DNA from: Candidatus Aminicenantota bacterium
Lineage (GTDB): Bacteria > Acidobacteriota > Aminicenantia > UBA2199
Length of the DNA: 10,261 nucleotides
Reading direction: 5' to 3'
Assembly (NCBI GenBank): GCA_024644125.1
Contig: JAHELQ010000159.1
Coordinates: forward strand, 1 to 10,261
Positions 1-9,200 of the stretch are shown in pieces. The notes beneath the pieces are model-generated. The model was not told the origin of the DNA. It did no database searches and saw only the letters and a list, made by a program, of their open reading frames with translations. A program made the position numbers and the translations under genes. Within the stretch, counting starts at the first letter, position 1. Every line of letters begins with the position of its first letter.

Positions 1-211
1 AAAAACCTAAAGACTTGACGTATTCTGGTTCTTTCAAGAGATCACCGTCTACTCCCGCTTCCAACAATTCCTGTTCCGTAAACGAAACAATGGATTCTAC
101 CCCCAGTTTCAAATTCTCCCATAACTCGTCTATATTACCGGCTCCGGGAAATTTTCCCGCCATACCGATGACCGCGATCTCAAGGCCTGTTTTTTTATCG
201 TTATTTTCCAA
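1..211 (-). CDS. Modular polyketide synthase, N-terminal start of ketosynthase domain (3' partial)
   Basis: The first 70 codons of a polyketide synthase, which continues past the left edge. It starts at a TTG codon (211-209), translated MENNDKKTGLEIAVIGMAGK. After a nine-residue leader it enters the N-terminal strand of a KS domain: IAVIGMAGKFPGA, then NIDELWENL, GVESI, and a QELLEAGVDGDLL / EPEYVKSLGF stretch. This pattern is typical of KS domains in cis-acting modular PKS and hybrid NRPS-PKS proteins. The KS would catalyse decarboxylative Claisen condensation on a carrier-bound chain, but its Cys-His-His active site lies outside the window. TTG was chosen because AAAGGAG sits 8 bases upstream and no ATG or GTG fits before the conserved strand. 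The short leader leaves no room for a long coiled-coil docking domain. The gene overlaps the preceding NRPS gene by 11 bases in a different frame, which points to one operon. KS assignment is firm; later domains and substrate are unknown. Confidence 0.93.
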   Translation of the reverse strand, partial: MENNDKKTGLEIAVIGMAGKFPGAGNIDELWENLKLGVESIVSFTEQELLEAGVDGDLLKEPEYVKSLGF

Positions 212-3200
212 TGTGATGACTCCTTTGATTTATTTCGACTGCCCGCCGGAATTTAGCAGCCAATTCGAAAACATGAGGAGGAGATAGAATCGAATGATGA
301 TCGCCACTTATATAATATGATTTAAAAGTTCCACTGCAATAGAGTCTCCAGTCATCCAGAGTGTATATGTTTTCTTTTCCGGCGTAAAATGTCGTTACGT
401 TTCCTTTTAATTTTTCTCTTAGTTTGAATATTTGTCGCGGAATTCCCGCGTCGATCAATCCAAGGAAACGCACCTCATGGCCTTGTGCCTCCAAAAAACG
501 GCCAACAGAGAATGCGATCGCCCCACCCATGGACCAACCGGCTATAAAATAGGGACCCTGGGGTTGAATCCCTTGAATCGTATCGATATGTTCTGCGACC
601 AGCTCTGGAAGAGTGACCTTATCCAGGCGGATTTCCGTTTTTGTTTGAGTTTGAACTCCCCAATAATTATGAGTTTCCGCCAATAAGTCGCACAATTTTA
701 AATACCCCGACACCTGGCCCAGACCGTCATGAATGAAAAACAGGTTTGGTAAATGTTCCGCATTGATTTTAAGTGGGACAAGTTGTCGATTCGCGCTACT
801 CCCTCTTCGCTTACCCACGCTATTAATATATGCGGCAAGATCTTTGATTGTGGGCGTTTTAAAAACTTCGTTCAACGGGACATCGAAATTCATTTGCGAA
901 CGGATCTTCGAGACCATGCTTGTGGCTTTCAATGAATGACCTCCTAACGAGAAGAAATCGAAATCTGTGGAAATTTTAGCTTTGTCGAGCTCCAGGACAT
1001 CAGACCAGATAGCCAGCAACCCGGCTTCTATCTCGTTGGCAGGAAGCGTCGATCGAGATCCATCTCCGGATTCAGGTTCCGGGAGTTGGCCAAGATCCAA
1101 TTTCCCATTGGCGCTCAAGGGGATCATATCTATGCGCATCCAGTGGGCAGGTATCATATAGGAGGGCAATCTCCGGGCGACATGCTGGCGGACCGAACCC
1201 GCATCGAATGATTCATCGACCGCAACCACGTACGCGACGATGAACGCTTCGCCATTGTCCCCTACTTTGCAAATTACCGCGGCATCTTTCACAGTCTGAT
1301 GTTCCAGGACAATATGGCGAATCTCCGAGAGTTCCACGCGATTACCCCGGATTTTCACTTGAGAATCCAATCGGCCGATGAATTCTACCTCCCCCACCGT
1401 ATTCAGCCGGCACATATCCCCGCTCCGGTACACCCGGCCTTTTCTGGCGACGGGGTCCGTCACAAAGAGTTCATCCGTCAAGTCAGGACGGTTCAAGTAC
1501 CCCCGGGCGACGCCTGCGCCTCCGATCACCAATTCACCGGCCACACCGGTGGGAACCGGCGAACCGGCGGTATTCAGGATGTAGGCATGCGTATTCGCCA
1601 ATGGAGAGCCAATGGCTACGGAACCTGTCAAAACCGTTACAGTCGTTTCTGTAGGGCCATAGGCATTGAAGAATTCCACCCGCTCCCCAAACTTTTTGGC
1701 CAAAGCCGGCGGACATACATCCCCGCCGGAAACGACACGCCGGACGTGATGATTGGGTGGCAATTCCAGAAGCGCCAAAAAGGAGGGGACTGAATCGATG
1801 TGGGTGATCCGCCGCGTAACAATATATTCGATGAAGCGTTCGATGTCGAGGATCGTCTCCCGCTGTACCAATACCAACGCCGCTCCGCTCGATAACGCCA
1901 GGAATATTTGCTCCACAGACGCATCAAAACTAAAAGAAGAAAATTGAAGAATTCGATCCGATGCGTCAACGCCATAATTTTTAATTTGCGTGTGGATAAG
2001 ATTGGCAATCGAGTGATGTTCGACGATGACTCCCCTTGGATTTCCCGTGGTGCCGGAGGTGTAGATCACATAGGCAGGGGTCTGCGGCTCACAGTATTGC
2101 TCCAGATTATCCGCTTCATCCAGCCATTCGATACAATCGACATTCACCTGCGTGATCTCAAGATTCCGTATTGGATTGTTATTGCCCGAGACCAAAGTCA
2201 AAACAGCTCCGCTGTCCCGCAGAACGTATTCCAACCGCGCCGGCGGATATGCTGGATCCAATGGAACATAGGCGGAACCTGACTTCAATACCGCCACGAT
2301 CGCGATGATCATCTCGATCGATCGTTCCAGACAAACGGCGACCACATGCCCGGAGCCGGCTCCGTGATGAATAAGATGTCGGGCCAGTCGATTCGAGCGG
2401 CAATCCAGTTCATGATAGGTCAGAAAATCGTCCTCCAATTCCACGGCCGCATGATCTCCGCTCCCGGCGGCCTGGCGCAGGAATGGGTGCTGCAAAGATT
2501 CGACGGGAACATCGCTGGCTTCACCCCGAAGTTTGTCAAGAATCCATCGCTTTTCTTGAGAGCCGAGAATATCAATCCTGTTTATGACGAGATTCTCACC
2601 GGACGCCAGCCGGGCGAAAATCGTCTTAAAATAATCCGTAAACCGCAAAATTGTCTCGCGACGATACAGCTCGTCGCTGAACTCGACGGACCCTCTCATA
2701 CCCCGCTTATGTGAAACGAAAGTCCAACTCATATCAAAACGGGACACCCGGTGCGTCATTGGCAACCGGTCATCATCTATTGCATCTTCGCCTTCGTGGC
2801 ATTCGATCATCACATCAAATAGGGGATTCCTGCCGGACTTCCGCTCCGGTTGGAGTTTTTCCACCAGATTTTCAAACGGGTAATCCTGATTGTCAAAGGC
2901 GGTTAATAACAGCCCCCGAACATAATCTAAATAATCTTCCAGACGCTTTTCACCGGTCGCCGTAATGCGTAACGCGAGAGTATTGACAAACATTCCCACC
3001 ATGCGCTCGACATCCACATGCCTGCGGCCGGCTACCACGGTTCCCAGAACGACATCTTCCCGCCCGCTCAAGTTTGAGAGTAGAATGGAGAAAGCCGCAG
3101 TCAACGCCATAAAAACGGTGATGCCCTGTTTTTGGCAAACGGCCGCCAGTGCGTTGCAATCAGATTCATCCAGGCTAAACCGTACCAGGTCCCCGCTAAA

Positions 3201-6200
3201 GCCAGACATCCCGGGACGGGGAAAGTCGATAGGCAAATCAACCGAAGGGATGTCTCCCGAATAGAGATTCAGCCAATAAGCCTCCTGCCGCACCAACCGC
3301 TCCCGCATCCAACCATCGGCAAACCAGGCCGCGTAGTCTTTGTACTGGATGGATAAAGCGGGGAGCGAACGCTTCTCGATTATGGAAATAAATTCTTGAT
3401 GCAAAATTTGTAACGAAATGCCATCGCTGATGATGTGATGCAGGTCCAATAGGAGGAAGCCCTCGCTCACGCCAACCCTCAGCAATGGGGCGAACGACAA
3501 ATCGAACGGACGAATGAAGGAATCGATGGTTTCCCCGGAGTATGCCTCGATACTAAATTCCACCCGCTCGGCTACCCGCTGGACAGGACCGTCATTTAAA
3601 GTTACAAATAATGTCCGCAAACTTTCATGCCGCTCCATCAACGTCCCGAACACCTCGGTCAAAACCGAGGGAAGGACCGCCTCTCCGAGGGGAACAGCCA
3701 TGGGCATATTGTACACTGTGCTCTCCCGGTCCAATTGATGCAAAATATAGAGCCGCGCCTGGGCCGGCGACAATCGATAATAGTCCCGTTTTTCCAAAGG
3801 CTCGATGCGGGCGAACCGTTCCGGCGACGACGCTTCGATAAACGCTGCCAATCGACCGATCGTGGGGCGATTGAAAATCTCCGTCAAAGGAAGATTGGCC
3901 TCCAGCTCTTTGAGAATTCTACCGGCCAGAATCGTGGCTTTTAAGGAATGCCCGCCGATGGAGAAAAAATCTGAATCCCTGCCGATTTGCTGTTCGTCGA
4001 GAGACAGTACTCCAGCCCAGATTTTTTGCAGCGACCGTTCCAGAGTCGTTTTGAATTCTACTCCCGCGATTTGAGCGGTATTTTCCAAAGCAGACAACCG
4101 GGAGCGGTCCACTTTGCCGTTGGGGTTTAAAGGAAAACTGTCGAGGCGAACCAACATCGTAGGTATCATATAAGAAGGCAACCGCTCATCCAGACTCCTC
4201 CGCACACCATCGAGTCGATTCTCATCGTCCTCTGCCATCACCAGATAGCCGATAAGCATCGTATCGCCGTCTTCGCTTTTCCGGGACACGACCACCGCTT
4301 CTTTTACCCATTCGTTTTCAAGAAGCGCGCGCTCCACCTCTCCCGCTTCAATGCGAAAGCCGCGAATCTTGATCTGGTTATCCCGGCGGCCCAAAAAATC
4401 GATTGCCCCATCCGTATTCCAGCGGCAAAAATCTCCGGTGCGATACATTGTTCCCTGTCCCGAAAGGTGATTCGGCACAAACGCTTCACAGGTCAATAGG
4501 GGTCTGTTGACATATCCCCGCCCCACGCCGGAACCTCCGATAAAAAGTTCGCCTACCACGCCTTCGGGAGCTAGATTTCCGTATTGATCGAGAATATAAA
4601 CGGACGTATTGCCGAGAGGCCTACCGATTGGGACTGAGGCGACATCGCATGTATGGTCGAATCTAGCTTCGAGAGAAGAGATTGTAGTCTCGGTCGGACC
4701 ATATTTATTGTAAAAATCACAGAATTGAGAAAAATAGCGTGCCAATGACGGAGGGCATATGTCGCCGCCGGCCACCACCCGTTTGATTGTTTTGGCGCCC
4801 TCGATATCAAGGAGGGCTAAAAATGACGGTACCGCGTGAAGATGGGTCACCTGCTTTTTCGTAATATAGCGATGAAAACGATCACTATTCAGGAGAGTGC
4901 TTCGGTCCACCAACACCAAACCGGCGCCGGTGAATAACGCGATGAACATTTGCTCCACAGAGGGGTCGAAGCAATACGAGGAAAATTGCAAAACACGTTC
5001 GGATTTTTGAATTCCGAAGCGATGCGCTTGATAGAGCGCGAGATTGGCGACCGAATGATGCTCGATCATCACCCCTTTGGGTTTTCCGGTGGTTCCCGAG
5101 GTAAAAATCACATAAGCGGGATCATCGATTTGGTTTTCGTTTGGCGCGTTGGCCTCTCCGTTTCGAATCCCTGTCCTGACATCCACAACGCGGAAAAATA
5201 CCGGATCGAAGGGATGATCGTCTGCGGAAACAATGACTGCCGCGGCGTCGCTGTCTTTTACAATAAACTCCAACCGTTCCATTGGGTAGTCGGGATCCAA
5301 TGGAATATACGCGGCCCCGGATTTCAGCACACCCAGGATCGCAGTAATCATTTCCAACGATCGGTGCAGGAAAAGCGCAGCCAGACATCCCCTACCGATA
5401 CCAAGGCAGTGAAGGTAGGCCGCCAGCGAATCCGAGCGGCGGTTCAATTCGCGGTATGTGAGATGGCCGTCGCCTTTCTCCACTGCCAGCCGATCACCAC
5501 TGCCCATCACCTCGCGGCGGAACAATTCATGTATCGGTAGGGCTGGAACTCCCCGTCTCTCGCCTTGTGATAACTCCATTATCCGGCACTTTTCCCCGGC
5601 GGGCAACATATCTATATCTTTCAATAAACATTCTTCATTCGCGCTTAGTTGGCCGGCGATTTGGGAGAAATACCCGGCGAACCGCTCCACAGTTGAACGA
5701 CGGAACAATTCATCGCTAAATTCAATAGATCCGCTCATCCGGTCGCCGGAACGGGAAAAATTCCAGCTCATATCAAAGCGGGACACACGGTGAATGTTGG
5801 ACTGCGAATCACCGCTATCCATATCTTCCGCTTCCCGGTAATGCACCATCACATCAAACAATGGATTACGGCCGGTGTCCCGTTCCAATTGCAAACGATC
5901 TACCAGTTCTTCGAAAGGGAAATCCTGCCTATCGAAATCTTCCAATGTCCGTTGCTTCACGTTGTCTATATAATCATTCAACCGGCTATTTCCATGGGGA
6001 AAATGACGAAGCGCCAGCGTATTGACAAACATGCCCACCAACGGCTCGACATCCGCGTGACGGCGACCGGCCACCGCGGTACCGATCACGACATCTTCCC
6101 GCCCGCTTAATTTGCCGATCAACATTGCCAGGCATGCCAACATCGTCATAAAGGGAGTGAGTCCCAGGCGGCGGCTGTATTCATCCAAATTCCGGCAAAT

Positions 6201-9200
6201 GTCCGGTTCCAGGCGGAACAGGACCGATTGGCCGCTATACATTCGTTGACGGGGCCGGGGGAAATCCATAGGCAACTCCATTTCCGGGAGCCAACCGCCA
6301 AATCGCTCCAACCAGAAACTCTCTTGGCCTTTTATCCGGTCCTTCATCTTGCCGCAACGAAGCCAGGCCGCGTAATCTTTATATTGGATAGCCAACGGAG
6401 GGAGAGAATCGCCCCGGGACAGCGCTAGAAATTCGTGTTCCAATAATTGAACCGATACGCCATCGCTGATGATATGATGCATATCCAGAACCAGGAATCG
6501 GCGCATCCCACCATCATCTATGACCCCGCCCCGGATCAATGGAGGGCAAGAGAGGTCGAAAGGACGGATAAATTGGACGAAAACCGTATCGAGATCTTTT
6601 TCTTCAGATTCTTTTGTAAGATCGAAATTTTCGAGCAAAAACTCCACATTGTTATGAACCCGTTGAACCGGCGTCTCGTTAACCGTGGCAAACGACGTGC
6701 GCAGACTTTCATGCCGCCCGATCAGGGCTTCGAAGACACATTCGATGGTTTCGATATCCAGGCCGGGAGCGATGGGTACCAACATGGGGATATTATAGAC
6801 AACCCTTTGCCGGTCGAATTGCTGGAGGATATACAACCGTTTCTGAGCCGGCGATAAATCATAATAGTCACGCTTTTCTATAGGATTGATCGGGGCGAAC
6901 CTCTGGGGAGCCGCAGCTTCGATCCACGTTGCCTGTCCACGAATGGTGGGATAACGGAATATATCCACCAATGAGATCTCGACATTCAGTTCCTTATGAA
7001 TACGCCCAGCCAGTATCGTCGCCTTCAACGAATGCCCTCCGAGAGAGAAAAAATCGGCAGCCACGTTGATCTCTTCCTGTTTCAGGAGCAATACTCCGGA
7101 CCATAGTTTGTGCAAGCGGCGTTCCAGGGAGGTGATGGGATGGATAACTCCCTGCCCCGTCATCTCCGGCGCCGGCAGTCTCTTGCGATCGATTTTTCCA
7201 TTGGCGGTCAGAGGCAGCGCTTCAAGAGGAATCATGAATGCGGGAATCATATATTTGGGCAAATGCTCTTCCAAAAATTGACGGATTCCGTCGATCGAGG
7301 CTTCCTCGTCCTTCAGTACGAGGTAAGCGGCGAGAAATGAATCGCCGTCAGCGCGGGAGTGACGCACCAAAGCCACATCCTTGACTTTGCCGGAACGCAA
7401 GATGGTTCGCTCGATCTCCGACATCTCGATACGGAAGCCGCGGATCTGCACCTGATTGTCCAGGCGGCCTAAAAACTCGATATTTCCATCGGGTTTCCAC
7501 CGGCACACATCTCCGGTTTTGTAGACCGTCACCTCCCCTCTGTCGGCGATGTATTCCCGCGCAAACGATGTCGCAGTCAGATCCGGTTGGTTGAGGTATC
7601 CTGAAGCCAGCCCCTCGCCGGATATCCAGAGTTCGCCGGGAACGCCAACCGGCTGCGCATTCCCATATTGGTCGCAAATATAAATTTCTTGATTCCAGAT
7701 CGGTTTGCCGATGGGAATGTCCGCTAAGTCCCCTTCCACTTCATAGCTGGTGGCGACTACTGTGTCTTCGGTGGGACCATAATTATTTATCAATCGATAG
7801 GCATTGGGATTGGAGCGTTTGAGTTTGTCGCCGCCGGTGAGAAGTAATCGAAGCGAACGATTGTCGATCTCTAAGAACGCTTCGCACAAGGGCGTGGGAC
7901 AAAACGCGACTGTCACCTGGAATGTTTCGAAATAGCGGTTCAGAAGGACTGGATCCATTTTGACAGAATTGGGAACAATCACCAGCGACGCACCGGCGGT
8001 CAAATATGGAAACACTTCCCAAATGGAAGCGTCGAATCCAAACCCGGCCAGCTTCGACGCCCGATCGCGGGGGGTGATGAAAAACACCGACTGATGCCAG
8101 AGGCACAGATTCAGCAATGATTGGCTCCCAACCACCACTCCTTTTGGCCTGCCGCTGGTCCCGGATGTATAAATCACATAAGCGTGATTTATAACTGCCA
8201 CCGAAGGCGGCGTAGAAGAAGCGTTGAAGCGACCGTCGAACACAAAATCGTCCAGGAGAACAATCCTGGCCGACAGCCCGTCTACACCGGCGCATGATTG
8301 ATGCGTCAGCACCACTGCCGCGCCGCAATCTTCCAGTATCCAACGTTTCCTGTCAAGCGGAACGTCCGGTTCAATCGGCAAAAACGCGCAATTCGCCTTC
8401 AGGATCCCGAGCAGCCCTGATGTCAATTCAACCACATGTTCACATATAACCGGAACGATGGCGCCTTCTTGAATACGAAGATCCCGGAGGGCTCTCGCTA
8501 CGTTCGTAGCTAGAAAATCGAGCGCTTCGTACGTTAGATGCAATAGTGCGCCGCCAAAAGCGGAAGGGCCTGATACCGCCACCCGATGGGGATGTGCGCG
8601 CACCTGGTCAAAAAAAAGATCCAGAACTGAGATTCCGGTGGGAAGTTGGGTTCGGGTTTGATTGAACGCTGCCAACTGCCGCGTAATCTCCTCTGGAGAT
8701 AGAAGTTCCATTCGCCCAAGCGCGGGATCCCCGCCGGTCGCGACCTTTTCGGCAACGGTTTTGAAATAGGAGACAAACCGCCGAATAGTGTCCGTTTCGA
8801 ATAGAGCCGTGGCGTATTCCACAGCCCCGGACAACCGGTCGCCGTGAAGGGAAAAGCTCCAGGTCATATCGAAGCGGGAATGATCGCGAGTCACCATTGG
8901 GAGCCTTTCCTCCACCAGATCTACCGCTTCTTCGAGATGTCGTTCCCGTATATTGTCAAAGGCGAACATCACATCAAACAACGGGTTTCTACCTGCATCG
9001 CGGGGAATATCCAACCGGTCTACCAACTCTTCGAAGGGCAGTCTCTGATGTTCCAGAGCCGCTATTACATCTTTCTTCACATCCCGCAAAAAACCGGTCA
9101 AAGATTTGGAGCCAACCGGTTTGCCCCGCAAGGGCAACGTATTGACAAAGGGACCCACGATCCGTTCTAGATCGGCATGTCCCCGTCCGGCCACCGGAGT

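Noticed and set aside
15..287. A 90-codon open frame on the plus strand across the gene junction
   Set aside because: It lies antisense to the TE end and KS start, both of which have clear family motifs; its translation is low-complexity Ser/Pro-rich with no recognisable domain.
300..460. A frameshift or pseudogene explaining the short thioesterase
   Set aside because: The frame runs without interruption from Ser through Asp and His to the stop, and downstream motifs (GDHHS, PPHVFELA) are intact. An in-frame deletion or a naturally short form fits better.
4950..5540. The longest plus-strand open frame (196 codons)
   Set aside because: It is opposite the second adenylation domain, including its A3 and A4 motifs. 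It has no convincing start signal or domain and is a frame shadow of a strongly constrained coding strand.
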